Shown piece after piece: positions 20,162 to 28,767 of a stretch of DNA of 64,000 nucleotides; position 1 is the first letter of the stretch, and the number at the start of each line of letters is the position of its first letter. The stretch is from Methylobacillus methanolivorans (GTDB lineage: Bacteria > Pseudomonadota > Gammaproteobacteria > Burkholderiales > Methylophilaceae): the NCBI RefSeq assembly GCF_020531845.1, contig NZ_JAJAVF010000002.1:717543-781542 (forward strand), read 5' to 3'. The position numbers and the translations under genes were made by a program. The notes beneath the pieces are model-generated. The model was given only the letters and a program-made list of their open reading frames with translations. It was not told the DNA's origin and did not search any database.

Positions 20162-20994
20162 GTCCGCAAGAATATTGCCAGAAGAAGGCCGCAGCCAGCG
20201 GCTCGAGCTTTTATTACAGCTTCCTGTTTCTACCCAAACCTAAGCGTGAGGCTATCACTGCGCTCTATGCTTTTTGCCGCGAAGTAGATGATATTGCTGA
20301 TGAAGTTCAGGATATGCATGTCGCACAGACCAAGCTTAATTGGTGGCGCGGGGAAATCATCAACCTTTATGCAGGCAAGCCTCAGCACCCGGTCACACAG
20401 GCTTTGCAAACACCGGTCAATGCACTCAACCTTAAACAGCAGCACTTTCTCGACATCATCGATGGCATGCAAATGGACCTGGAGCAAAATCGTTACCGTG
20501 ATTTTGCTGAACTTGAACTGTATTGCTATCGCGTTGCCAGCGTAGTCGGCTTGCTCTCTGCCTCCATTTTTGGCTATAGCAATCCGCAAACCCTGCAATA
20601 TGCGCTGGATCTGGGCATGGCTTTCCAGCTCACCAACATTACCCGCGATGTGGGTGAGGATGCCCGTAGAGGTAGAATTTACCTGCCGCTGGACGAAGCT
20701 GCACGCTTCGGTGTCAGTGAGCAGGATATCCTGCAAGGCAAACCCTCTGACAATATGCGGCAACTACTGGAATTCCAGGCAGAACGTGCTGAGCGCTATT
20801 ACGATAAAGCGCTGGCTGAACTGCCTCCAGAGGATCGCAAGCCGCAGCGCACCGGCCTCATCATGTCTGCGATTTACCGCACCTTACTCAAGGAAATCAA
20901 GGCAGATGATATTCAGGTAGTACTCAATGCCCGTGTTTCCCTTACCCCTATTCGCAAACTCTGGCTCGCCTGGCTAACATGGGTTCGCAATTAG
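20158..20994 (+). CDS. hpnD: Presqualene diphosphate synthase HpnD
   Basis: Condenses two farnesyl diphosphates to presqualene diphosphate. Aspartate-rich motifs are REVDDIADEV (about 41-50) and TRDVGEDARRGRIYLP (about 162-177), with the family YYSFLFLP near the N terminus. At 278 residues it is full length. It overlaps hpnC by 4 bp and hpnE by 16 bp, so the three are translationally coupled and probably form one complex or pathway module. Confidence 0.95.
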   Translation: MSPQEYCQKKAAASGSSFYYSFLFLPKPKREAITALYAFCREVDDIADEVQDMHVAQTKLNWWRGEIINLYAGKPQHPVTQALQTPVNALNLKQQHFLDIIDGMQMDLEQNRYRDFAELELYCYRVASVVGLLSASIFGYSNPQTLQYALDLGMAFQLTNITRDVGEDARRGRIYLPLDEAARFGVSEQDILQGKPSDNMRQLLEFQAERAERYYDKALAELPPEDRKPQRTGLIMSAIYRTLLKEIKADDIQVVLNARVSLTPIRKLWLAWLTWVRN

Positions 20995-22301
20995 CACCGC
21001 GTGTCGCGGTGATTGGCGGCGGTTGCGCAGGATTAGCGACTGCCGTCAGACTGACTGAAGCTGGCATCCAGACTTCCCTGTTTGAATCCAGCCACCAACT
21101 GGGTGGGCGAGCACGAGGTATCACCTGGCAAGACACAACACTAGATAACGGCCAGCATATCCTGCTTGGTGCTTACGCGCAGACACTGCAATTGCTGCGC
21201 GCCTGTGGTGTGGATGTTGAATCTGCTTTATTACGTTTGCCTCTGAAGCTGGAAATACCAGGTAAATTTTCACTTGCAAGCCAGTCAAGTCTACCTGCCC
21301 CCTTCCATATTTTAGTTGGGCTATTGCAAGCTCAGGGCCTTAGCCTGCGTGAGCGCTTGGCCGCAGTACGCTTCATGGCAAGCCTGAGGCTGAAGCGATT
21401 TAGCCTGCCCAAAGACATTGCATTGCAACAACTGCTTGCAAACCAGCCACCTAGACTCATCAGCATGCTGTGGGAGCCACTCTGCCTCGCAGCGCTCAAC
21501 ACTCCAATTACTACCGCAAGCGCGCAAGCTTTTCTCAACGTGCTACGAGATAGTTTTGCAGACAAGAAATCGGATAGCGACTTACTCTTGCCTCGCGCTG
21601 ACCTATCGACATTAATTGCTGAACCGGCCGCCAAGTTTATCAAGTCACATGGCGGCAAGATTTACCTCAATACAGCAGTAGAAAGTTTACGTACGCTAGA
21701 GCATGGGATAGAACTGCAACTCAAGGGCGAACGGCAGGATTTTAGCCATGTGATCATCGCTACCTCCCCTTTCCGAGTGGCTGGATTGCTGGCATCGTTG
21801 CCGGGTACGGATCATATCGTCAGTCAATGTCAATCTTTGCAATATCAGCCTATTTATACGATATATCTGCAATACTCTCCTGAAATAGCCTTGCCTCAAG
21901 CCATGCAAGGTTTGACTGGCAAGCTTGGACAATGGGTCTTCGATCGTGGACAGCTGTATGGGCAAGCGGGCTTGCTCGCGATTGTTATCAGTGCCGAAGG
22001 CAAACATCAGGCATTGACTCAGTCCGACCTTGCCCTCAAGCTACACCAAGAACTACAAACTGTTTTTCCTGTACTGCTGAAGACTACACCCCTATGGCAT
22101 AAAGTCATTGCAGAAAAGCGCGCCACCTTTGCCTGCACAGTAGCGCAGGAGCGCCCAGGCCAAGCCACGATGTACCCAGCCATCCAGCTAGCTGGAGATT
22201 ATGTGGGTACTGGAAACCCTTTATTAGACTATCCTGCCACCATAGAAGGCGCGATCAGAAGTGGCTTTCAAGCTGCAAAAAATATTATCAACTCACATTA
22301 A
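20979..22301 (+). CDS. hpnE: Hydroxysqualene dehydroxylase HpnE (FAD-dependent)
   Basis: Reduces hydroxysqualene to squalene, the last step of the HpnCDE route. The N-terminal Rossmann FAD motif is VIGGGCAGLATAVRL (about 11-25), followed by GGRARG and a C-terminal FAD/amine-oxidase signature with AGDYVGTGNPLLDYPATIEGA. At 440 residues it matches the family. It was formerly annotated as a squalene-associated desaturase. The start overlaps hpnD by 16 bp. A small membrane-protein gene follows 17 bp downstream. Confidence 0.94.
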   Translation: MGSQLAPRVAVIGGGCAGLATAVRLTEAGIQTSLFESSHQLGGRARGITWQDTTLDNGQHILLGAYAQTLQLLRACGVDVESALLRLPLKLEIPGKFSLASQSSLPAPFHILVGLLQAQGLSLRERLAAVRFMASLRLKRFSLPKDIALQQLLANQPPRLISMLWEPLCLAALNTPITTASAQAFLNVLRDSFADKKSDSDLLLPRADLSTLIAEPAAKFIKSHGGKIYLNTAVESLRTLEHGIELQLKGERQDFSHVIIATSPFRVAGLLASLPGTDHIVSQCQSLQYQPIYTIYLQYSPEIALPQAMQGLTGKLGQWVFDRGQLYGQAGLLAIVISAEGKHQALTQSDLALKLHQELQTVFPVLLKTTPLWHKVIAEKRATFACTVAQERPGQATMYPAIQLAGDYVGTGNPLLDYPATIEGAIRSGFQAAKNIINSH

Positions 22302-22318
22302 ATTAAAAATACAATATT

Positions 22319-22729
22319 ATGATTTCAAATGATATTTATGATTTTATATTGCACTGGGGAATCATGAGCCTATGCTTATGGATTGCCAGCTTGATTTTCC
22401 CTGGCCTCAAATTTTCTTCGCGGCTTTCCTTGCTGATCTCGGCTCTGGCATTGGGTTTCGTCAACGCCGTTATCCGCCCTTTATTACTTGTACTTACCTT
22501 CCCACTCACCCTAGTGACATTCGGTTTTTTCGCACTAGTCGTGAACGCCTTGATGATTATGCTGGTAGCCAAGCTTATTAAGGGATTTGAGCTATCCGGC
22601 TTCTGGACAGCTTTCTTTGCCAGCATCTTCATTGCTTTGCTCGGCTTTTTGATCGAATGGCTCCTACCCAGCCAAGGCGTTGCACTGACAATGCCTATTG
22701 GCAGCAGCCCGGATACCATCTCGATCTAA
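22319..22729 (+). CDS. Small four-helix membrane protein (phage-holin-family / YvlD-like)
   Basis: A 136-residue protein with four predicted membrane helices (about 10-28, 38-55, 60-85, 95-115), matching by eye the conserved 4-TM phage holin superfamily proteins of bacterial chromosomes. These are not thought to be phage lysis proteins, and their function is not established. It follows hpnE by 17 bp on the same strand, so it may be co-transcribed and might relate to membrane properties; that link is inference. Confidence 0.75.
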   Translation: MISNDIYDFILHWGIMSLCLWIASLIFPGLKFSSRLSLLISALALGFVNAVIRPLLLVLTFPLTLVTFGFFALVVNALMIMLVAKLIKGFELSGFWTAFFASIFIALLGFLIEWLLPSQGVALTMPIGSSPDTISI

Positions 22730-22856
22730 TGCCTCCTGCTCATTCAAACCGCCTTTAATGGCGGATGTTCGCTGCCATGGTTATTTGATATGCTTCAATA
22801 GATAACGCACCAACACAGAGCCACTTCTACTTCAAAAAAGCAAAGAGTCCATCATC

Positions 22857-24314
22857 TTGCGTATCCTTTTTGTCAGTTCCGAAGCTTATCCCTTAATCAA
22901 GACCGGCGGCCTGGCCGATGTCAGCGGCTCCTTGCCTGCCGCCATTCGTGATCTGGGTATGGATATCCGCATCTTGCTACCAGGCTATCCCGCAGTGCTG
23001 GCAAAGCTGCAAGACAAGCACCTCATTACCCAGATACACCACCTACCAGAAGTTGGCAGCATCAACTTGTTAGCAGGCAAGATGCCTGATACTGGCGTTG
23101 ATGTCATGGCCATTGAGAGCGCTCAATTATTTGATCGGCCCGGTGGCCCATATACTGACGGCCATGGCAATGATTGGAACGATAATGCCTTGCGCTTTGG
23201 CATACTGTCCAAAGTAGGTGCACTATTAAGTAGCGAGGACTCCCCCCTTCGTGATTGGATCCCTGATGTTGTCCATTGCAATGATTGGCAAAGCGGTCTT
23301 ACCCCCGCATTCCTGCATCATTCAAGCACTCACCACGCGACTTCCATCATCAGCATTCATAACCTGGCATTCCAGGGTAATTTTTCTCCTGATTGGGTAC
23401 AGCGCTTAGGCTTGCCCGCTCATAGTTACCAGATGAATGGCGTTGAATACTATGGTCAGATGTCATTTCTCAAGGCTGGCATTTACTACGCTGACAGTAT
23501 CACCACGGTGAGTCCGACTTATGCTCAAGAGATACAGACCGAGCAATATGGTTTTGGCATGCAAGGCCTCCTTGCCGCGAGAGGTCAAGAGATTCGTGGC
23601 ATTTTGAATGGCATTGAGATTCAAGAGTGGAACCCGGCTACCGATCCCTATCTCGCCAAAACGTATAATCTCGAACACTTGGCTGACAAGAAAATTGTCA
23701 AAAAAGCGCTTCAAGTGCAGTTGGGATTGGAGGCCGCCCCTCACAAACCCTTGCTCGGCGTAGTCAGTAGGCTCACGCACCAGAAGGGATTGGATATTTT
23801 CCTGGAGGTTGCAGAAAAGCTGTTGGCAAAACATTGCCAAATTGCCGTGCTGGGCAGCGGTGAAACACACATGGAAAATGGTTTCAAGGAACTCGCCAAG
23901 CGTCACCCACGTCAAGTCAGTGTCAGTATCGGCTATAAAGAGCCTTTATCGCACCAGATCATGGCTGGCGCGGATATATTCATCATGCCTTCTCGTTTTG
24001 AGCCATGTGGGTTAAACCAGATGTATGGGTTACGCTATGGCACGCCGCCTATCGTCACACACACCGGCGGCCTCGCCGATTCAGTGCGCGATAGCAATAG
24101 CAGTACCATGAAAAACAACACGGCAACAGGATTTGTCATGGAGTCCGCTGAAGCACCGCAATTATTAAGCGCTGTAGAGCGTGCCTTGGTGTATTACCAT
24201 GACCCTAGGGCCTGGCGCAAAATCCAGCGTAACGGTATGCGACGCGACGTTAGCTGGGCCAATAGCGCTAAACTTTACCTTGATCTATACAAGGCGTTGG
24301 CGAAGCGCCCCTAG
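22857..24314 (+). CDS. glgA: Glycogen synthase (ADP-glucose), TTG start
   Basis: A GT5 glycosyltransferase that elongates alpha-1,4-glucan from ADP-glucose. The N-terminal substrate loop KTGGLADV is at about residues 16-23. The C-terminal GT-B domain carries SRLTHQKGLD and the EX7E region PSRFEPCGLNQMYGLRYG. At 485 residues it is normal. No in-frame ATG is near the conserved N terminus (MRILFVSSEAYP), so translation must start at TTG, with AAGAG about ten bases upstream as a weak ribosome site. No other glg gene is adjacent. A candidate small RNA and terminator lie in the 240 bp downstream. Confidence 0.95.
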   Translation: MRILFVSSEAYPLIKTGGLADVSGSLPAAIRDLGMDIRILLPGYPAVLAKLQDKHLITQIHHLPEVGSINLLAGKMPDTGVDVMAIESAQLFDRPGGPYTDGHGNDWNDNALRFGILSKVGALLSSEDSPLRDWIPDVVHCNDWQSGLTPAFLHHSSTHHATSIISIHNLAFQGNFSPDWVQRLGLPAHSYQMNGVEYYGQMSFLKAGIYYADSITTVSPTYAQEIQTEQYGFGMQGLLAARGQEIRGILNGIEIQEWNPATDPYLAKTYNLEHLADKKIVKKALQVQLGLEAAPHKPLLGVVSRLTHQKGLDIFLEVAEKLLAKHCQIAVLGSGETHMENGFKELAKRHPRQVSVSIGYKEPLSHQIMAGADIFIMPSRFEPCGLNQMYGLRYGTPPIVTHTGGLADSVRDSNSSTMKNNTATGFVMESAEAPQLLSAVERALVYYHDPRAWRKIQRNGMRRDVSWANSAKLYLDLYKALAKRP

Positions 24315-24342
24315 AGCAGCAGGCTCAGCAATCCAGATAAAA

Positions 24343-24376
24343 TAGCAAACTGTTACAACTATTTAACAGTTTGCTA
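24343..24376. repeat. 12-bp perfect inverted repeat after glgA
   Basis: Arms TAGCAAACTGTT and AACAGTTTGCTA around a 10-nt loop, 28 bp after the glgA stop. No T run follows, so it is not a classical terminator. It could cap the glgA mRNA 3' end or be a protein-binding site. Confidence 0.6.
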
Positions 24377-24420
24377 ACCATTTCACCCGCCTCGGCAATA
24401 ATTCAGCAACACTTCCGCCC

Positions 24421-24426
24421 TATTAT
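24421..24426 (+). promoter_or_regulatory. Weak candidate -10 box for the downstream small RNA
   Basis: TATTAT lies seven bases before the likely 5' end of the candidate RNA. I could not find a matching -35 hexamer. If this is not a promoter, the RNA would be processed from the glgA 3' UTR. Confidence 0.25.
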
Positions 24427-24431
24427 GCTAC

Positions 24432-24537
24432 CTAACGCAGAGTAAATGACATGCAACACTGCTCTTTGAAATGCGAGCTTTCTCCAAAGCTATACTTCTC
24501 CTCCCTTAGTGGGTGCGCCTGACGCACCCCTTTTTTT
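24432..24537 (+). ncRNA. Candidate small RNA with CUCC loops and a strong terminator
   Basis: There is no open frame here. The stretch holds a perfect stem-loop AGCTTT-CTCC-AAAGCT (24476-24491) and a single-stranded CTCCTCCC (24498-24505), both complementary to Shine-Dalgarno sequences. A Rho-independent terminator with stem GGGTGCG/CGCACCC (24511-24529) and seven Ts follows. This layout resembles the CUCCUCCC-loop stress small RNAs known from alpha- and betaproteobacteria. It is either an independent RNA of about 105 nt or a product of the glgA 3' UTR. The 5' end is not fixed. Confidence 0.5.
24511..24537 (+). terminator. Rho-independent terminator (glgA / small RNA)
   Basis: Stem GGGTGCG (24511-24517) and CGCACCC (24523-24529), loop CCTGA, then C and seven Ts. 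It works only for plus-strand transcripts; the facing orn gene would need its own terminator. Confidence 0.93.
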
Positions 24538-24555
24538 GCCCGCTATTCCTGACAC

Positions 24556-25104
24556 CTACTCCATGCGAATGAAGTGCTCACGGTAATATTTGAGCTCATC
24601 AATAGATTCATAAATATCAGCCAGCGCCTCATGCTTGCTGCTTTTCTTGAAGCCGGCAATCAGAGCTGGGCGCCAACGTCTTGCCAGCTCCTTGAACACA
24701 CTGACATCCAAGTTGCGGTAATGGAAATAAGTCTCCAGCTCAGGCATATAACGCGCCATGAAGCGCCTATCCTGGCAAATGGAATTACCACACATTGGCG
24801 ACTTACCCGCGGGTACAAACTCCTTAAGGAATTCGATCATCTGTTGTGAAGCTGACGCCTCATCCAGGGTGGATGCCTTCACCTTGTCGATCAAGCCAGA
24901 ACGCCCATGCGTGCCCTTATTCCAGGCATCCATGCCATCCAGCACGGCATCAGACTGGTGCACAACCAATACTGGCGATTCTCCTAAAACATTCAGCTCA
25001 GCGTCGGTAACCACAGCCGCCAATTCCAAAATACGATCGCTATCCGGCTGCAAGCCACTCATTTCCATATCTAGCCAGATGAGGTTGTCGTTGTGTTGTG
25101 CCAT
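24556..25104 (-). CDS. orn: Oligoribonuclease
   Basis: A 3'-5' exoribonuclease of the DEDD family that degrades nanoRNAs and the pGpG linear dinucleotide from c-di-GMP breakdown, so it completes the pathway of EAL proteins such as that at 36690. The first acidic pair is in WLDMEMSGL, and later motifs include [16 protein letters not shown] and [19 protein letters not shown] chose ATG 25104 (182 residues, [12 protein letters not shown]) because it fits the usual length of about 181. A longer frame starts 17 codons upstream. It is divergent from the M48 protease gene. Confidence 0.96.
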   Translation of the reverse strand: MAQHNDNLIWLDMEMSGLQPDSDRILELAAVVTDAELNVLGESPVLVVHQSDAVLDGMDAWNKGTHGRSGLIDKVKASTLDEASASQQMIEFLKEFVPAGKSPMCGNSICQDRRFMARYMPELETYFHYRNLDVSVFKELARRWRPALIAGFKKSSKHEALADIYESIDELKYYREHFIRME

Positions 25105-25206
25105 AATGATTTCCATTAAAATGTGACCGAATGTAAATAAAGGTGAACCTTCCACCCGGTTCTTGCTTCAAAATAAACACAATATTTTAACTGATAAATA
25201 AGCACA

Positions 25207-26460
25207 ATGATGGCTACGAACCTCACTATCCTGTTCATCTCGCTCTTAGCACTGACTACAATGATTCGGCTATGGCTGGGTCGACGACATGTGCACTATA
25301 TCCAACAGCACCGCAGCAAGGTACCGGATGCATTCAGTGCAAGCATTAGCCTGGATGCCCATCAAAAAGCCGCCGACTACTCATCCGCGAAGACACGCCT
25401 GGCTCTGATTGAAACCATTGCGCAGGCAGTGCTTTTGTTGTTACTGACCATTGGGGGCGGCTTACAACTCATCGATAGCGCCTGGCGTGGCATATTGCCG
25501 GAGTACGATATCATTCGCGGCGCAGTCGTCATCCTGAGTGCATTACTGGTCAGCAGTATTATTGATTTACCTTTCGACTATTACCGCACATTCGTCATTG
25601 ACCAGCATTTCGGCTTTAATAAAATGACACCTGCCATGTACTTCAAGGATATGGTCAAGCATGCGATCGTCGGTTTGCTACTCGGTGCTCCGCTACTGTT
25701 CGCCGCGCTATGGCTGATGCAGGGAGCTGGTGACTATTGGTGGCTATATCTATGGGTAGTCTGGAGTGTATTTAACCTGCTGATGCTGGCGATCTACCCA
25801 ACCTTCATCGCCCCAATGTTTAATAAATTCTCGCCACTGGGGGATGAGTCCCTGAAAAACCGTATTGAAGCCTTGTTGACCAAATGTGGTTTCAAATCAC
25901 AAGGGCTATTCGTGATGGATGGCTCCACACGCAGTAGCCATGGCAATGCCTATTTCACCGGCTTTGGCTCAAGCAAGCGCGTGGTTTTTTTCGATACGCT
26001 GTTGGACCGCTTGAGTGGCGATGAAATTGAGGCCGTGCTGGCGCACGAACTCGGCCACTTCAAGCATAAGCATGTAATCAAGCGCATTGCGCTGATGTTT
26101 TTCGTCAGCTTCATCGGCTTAGCACTGCTCGGCTGGTTAACGCAACAGACATGGTTCTACGCAGGGCTGGGCGTTGAACAGCCGAGCAACTACATGGCAC
26201 TTATTTTATTCTTGCTAGTCAGCCCGATTTTCCTATTCCTCTTGCGTCCATTACTGGCTGGCTACTCTCGCAAAAATGAATTCGAGGCTGACGAATACGC
26301 CGCGCAAAATGCAGATGCACGTTACTTGGTGGAGGCATTGGTTAAACTATACCGTGACAATGCATCTACACTCACGCCAGACCCGCTGCATTCGGCATTT
26401 TACGATTCACATCCGCCAGCCAGCATCCGCATTGCCCGGCTCAGCACCTTTACAGCGTAG
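25207..26460 (+). CDS. M48-family membrane metalloprotease (Ste24/CAAX-prenyl-protease-like)
   Basis: An integral inner-membrane zinc protease of 417 residues. An N-terminal CAAX-protease-1-type domain with several membrane helices (about 4-22, 65-90, 103-120, 150-172, 178-200) is followed by the catalytic HELGH motif (His280-His284) and the third ligand region EFEADEYAAQ. Bacterial homologues take part in membrane protein quality control; the substrate is unknown. Two tandem ATG codons make the exact start uncertain by one residue. The rsgA gene begins 6 bp after its stop. Confidence 0.9.
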   Translation: MMATNLTILFISLLALTTMIRLWLGRRHVHYIQQHRSKVPDAFSASISLDAHQKAADYSSAKTRLALIETIAQAVLLLLLTIGGGLQLIDSAWRGILPEYDIIRGAVVILSALLVSSIIDLPFDYYRTFVIDQHFGFNKMTPAMYFKDMVKHAIVGLLLGAPLLFAALWLMQGAGDYWWLYLWVVWSVFNLLMLAIYPTFIAPMFNKFSPLGDESLKNRIEALLTKCGFKSQGLFVMDGSTRSSHGNAYFTGFGSSKRVVFFDTLLDRLSGDEIEAVLAHELGHFKHKHVIKRIALMFFVSFIGLALLGWLTQQTWFYAGLGVEQPSNYMALILFLLVSPIFLFLLRPLLAGYSRKNEFEADEYAAQNADARYLVEALVKLYRDNASTLTPDPLHSAFYDSHPPASIRIARLSTFTA

Positions 26461-26466
26461 TAAGCC

Positions 26467-27339
26467 TTGTCAAATGCATTATTAAACGGCCTGGTGATTG
26501 CCTCATACGGCAAACGCTATGGCGTAGAACTAGAAGATGGCACTGAGTTAAGCTGCGTTACCAGGGGCAAGAAAACCGATCTTGCCTGTGGTGACAAGGT
26601 CAAGGTCAAGCTGACTGGCCCGAATGAAGCTGTGGTCGAGCAGCTCGAGCCCAGGAGCAGTTTGCTATACCGCAGCAACAGCTTCCGCAGCAAGATGCTG
26701 GCAGCCAATGTGAGCCAAGCTGTGATCGTACTAGCGACACAGCCAAGCTTTTATGAAGAGCTGTTGAATCGCTGCTTGGTTGCCTGCGAAGCTGCCGGGG
26801 TCAAGGCAGTGATCGTACTCAATAAGTGTGATCTGGATAATGCCGATGACGTGCTGCTACGGCTACAAGACTATGCTGGATTGGGTTACACCATACAACC
26901 ACTCTCGGCACGCGGTAACATCGCCCCCCTGAAGCAATGGCTACAAGGTGAAACCAGCGTCTTGGTCGGTCAATCAGGAATGGGGAAATCCACCATCGTC
27001 AATGCCTTGCTGCCAGATAAAATGGTAAGAACGCAGGAGGTCTCTACTGTCCTAGATAGTGGAAAGCACACCACAACGGCGGCACACCTCTACCATCTCG
27101 ATGCGCAAAGCAAGCTGATCGACTCCCCTGGGTTGCAGGAATTCGGCCTCAATCACCTAGATGCCGAACAACTGGAGCTAGCCTTTGTCGAGTTTCGTCC
27201 GTATCTTGGCCAATGTCGCTTCAACAACTGCCGCCACTTAAAAGAGCCTGACTGTGCGATCCAGGCAGCAGTTGATGCCGGGGCTATATTGCCACGGCGC
27301 CTCGGCTTCTATCAGCAATTGCGGCAAGAAATGGCATGA
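26467..27339 (+). CDS. rsgA: Ribosome small-subunit GTPase RsgA, TTG start
   Basis: A circularly permuted GTPase that helps late maturation of the 30S subunit. An N-terminal OB fold (about 1-65) precedes the GTPase domain in permuted order: NKCD (G4, 119-122), then the P loop GQSGMGKS (168-175), then DSPG (G3). A C-terminal zinc site follows (CRFNNCRHLKEPDC). The start is TTG; no ATG lies upstream in frame after the previous stop, and the N terminus matches relatives. It lies 6 bp after the M48 gene and overlaps the deacetylase gene by ATGA. In many proteobacteria rsgA neighbours orn, as here. Confidence 0.96.
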   Translation: MSNALLNGLVIASYGKRYGVELEDGTELSCVTRGKKTDLACGDKVKVKLTGPNEAVVEQLEPRSSLLYRSNSFRSKMLAANVSQAVIVLATQPSFYEELLNRCLVACEAAGVKAVIVLNKCDLDNADDVLLRLQDYAGLGYTIQPLSARGNIAPLKQWLQGETSVLVGQSGMGKSTIVNALLPDKMVRTQEVSTVLDSGKHTTTAAHLYHLDAQSKLIDSPGLQEFGLNHLDAEQLELAFVEFRPYLGQCRFNNCRHLKEPDCAIQAAVDAGAILPRRLGFYQQLRQEMA

Positions 27340-28259
27340 AAACGGCACTGGTGTCCCATCCTGATACGCTGCTACATGTCATGGATGGCAAGCACCCGGA
27401 ATCTCCAGCTCGCATCACGGCAATTATGGATGCACTTGCCGAGCAAAAACTTCTTGATAAGCTACAACGCCATGACGCCCCCCTAGCAAGCGATGAGGCA
27501 TGGTTGCGTGTGCACGATGCCGCGTATGTTCAACACATCCGCAGTATTGCCCCACGTGCGGGTATCGTGCGACTAGATCCCGATACTGCCATGGGACCAA
27601 TGTCACTTAGTGCCTGCCAGCATGCGACAGGCGCAGTCATCAAAGCCGCCGATTTGGTGATGCAACACCAAGCTCGCAACGCGTTTTGCTGCGTCAGGCC
27701 ACCAGGGCATCATGCTGGGAAAGCACATGCTGCCGGTTTCTGCATCTTTAACCATATTGCTGCTGGTGTTGCACACGCGTTGGCCAGTTATCAACTTGAT
27801 CGTATCGCTATCCTTGACTTCGATGTGCATCATGGAGATGGCACCGAGGATATTTTCCGCAATGATCCACGCATCATGCTTTGCTCCACCTTTCAGCACC
27901 CCTTCTATCCACATCGTGGCGCTGATACTCGTTCTGAGCATATGATTAATGTGCCTCTGGCTGCGGGAAGCAATGGGCAGGTATTTCGCGAGGCGGTATT
28001 GCAGCACTTTGCGCCAGCATTGGAGCGCTTTCGGCCACAGATGCTATTTATTTCTGCTGGGTTCGATGCACATGAAAACGATCCTCTGGCCCAGCTAAAA
28101 CTCAACACCGAGGATTACCGCTGGATCACCGAATTTGCCATGTCTGTAGCAAAGCAACATGCCCAGCAGCGCATTGTCTCTGTGCTCGAAGGCGGCTACC
28201 ACCTCCCCTCACTGGCGGCATCCGCCACCACGCATATCCGCACGCTTGCCGGGCTTTAA
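27336..28259 (+). CDS. Histone-deacetylase-superfamily deacetylase
   Basis: A zinc-dependent amidohydrolase of the acetoin-utilisation/class II HDAC type, 307 residues. Hallmarks are the tandem catalytic histidines in RPPGHHAG (about 127-134), the metal-binding LDFDVHHGDGT (about 164-174) and the C-terminal SVLEGGYHL. Bacterial members act on acetylpolyamines, acetylated proteins or other small amides; the substrate here cannot be read from sequence. It overlaps rsgA by four bases, so it is translationally coupled to a ribosome-assembly gene without an obvious functional reason. Confidence 0.92.
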   Translation: MKTALVSHPDTLLHVMDGKHPESPARITAIMDALAEQKLLDKLQRHDAPLASDEAWLRVHDAAYVQHIRSIAPRAGIVRLDPDTAMGPMSLSACQHATGAVIKAADLVMQHQARNAFCCVRPPGHHAGKAHAAGFCIFNHIAAGVAHALASYQLDRIAILDFDVHHGDGTEDIFRNDPRIMLCSTFQHPFYPHRGADTRSEHMINVPLAAGSNGQVFREAVLQHFAPALERFRPQMLFISAGFDAHENDPLAQLKLNTEDYRWITEFAMSVAKQHAQQRIVSVLEGGYHLPSLAASATTHIRTLAGL

Positions 28260-28304
28260 GAGTCTGAAAATTCAGTGACATGAGGCCGTCACAGTCTTTG
28301 CTGC

Positions 28305-28310
28305 TATAAT
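28305..28310 (+). promoter_or_regulatory. -10 box directly before queD (possible leaderless start)
   Basis: A perfect TATAAT ends six bases before the queD ATG at 28317. If used, transcription would start at or next to the ATG and give a leaderless mRNA. The -35 region is weak. Confidence 0.5.
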
Positions 28311-28316
28311 CGCGCC

Positions 28317-28757
28317 ATGCAAATCACCACCCGCCTTGAATTCGATGCTGGTCATCGTATCCCCAGTCATAAAAGCCAATGCCGTAACCTGCATGGACAT
28401 CGCTATGCGATGGAAATCACTCTTTCTGGCAACATCATCGAGCTGGAAGGTGCTTCTGATAACGGGATGGTGATGGATTTTTCTGACGTCAAGGCGATTG
28501 CCAAGCGCTGCGTGGTGGACCAATGGGATCATGCCTTTCTGGTGTATCAGGACGATACAGCGGTATTAGAGTTTTTGCGCAGCCTGCCCGAGCATAAGAC
28601 AGTAGTGTTCAATCGCGTTCCCACTGCTGAAAACATGGCCGCAGAAGCATTCCGTATCCTCCAAGCGGAATACCACGACACCTATGGCACCCGACTCAAG
28701 CTGGAACGGGTACGCCTCTACGAAACTCCCAATAGCTGGGCGGATGCCTTAGCCTGA
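28317..28757 (+). CDS. queD: 6-carboxy-5,6,7,8-tetrahydropterin synthase QueD
   Basis: Makes the carboxytetrahydropterin intermediate of preQ0/queuosine synthesis from dihydroneopterin triphosphate. Zinc-binding histidines are in FDAGHRI and NLHGHRY, with the catalytic Cys in SQCRNLHGH. A later DHAFLV and the C-terminal ETPNSWADA glutamate region complete the T-fold enzyme. It is 146 residues long. The start MQITTRLEFDAGH fits the family and leaves almost no 5' leader after a TATAAT box. queF for a later step is at 9836; queC and queE are not in the window. Confidence 0.95.
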   Translation: MQITTRLEFDAGHRIPSHKSQCRNLHGHRYAMEITLSGNIIELEGASDNGMVMDFSDVKAIAKRCVVDQWDHAFLVYQDDTAVLEFLRSLPEHKTVVFNRVPTAENMAAEAFRILQAEYHDTYGTRLKLERVRLYETPNSWADALA

Positions 28758-28767
28758 CATCTACTGG

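Noticed and set aside
22319..22729. Phage holin as a sign of a prophage
   Set aside because: The 4-TM holin-superfamily protein is a common chromosomal protein; no lysis or structural phage genes surround it.
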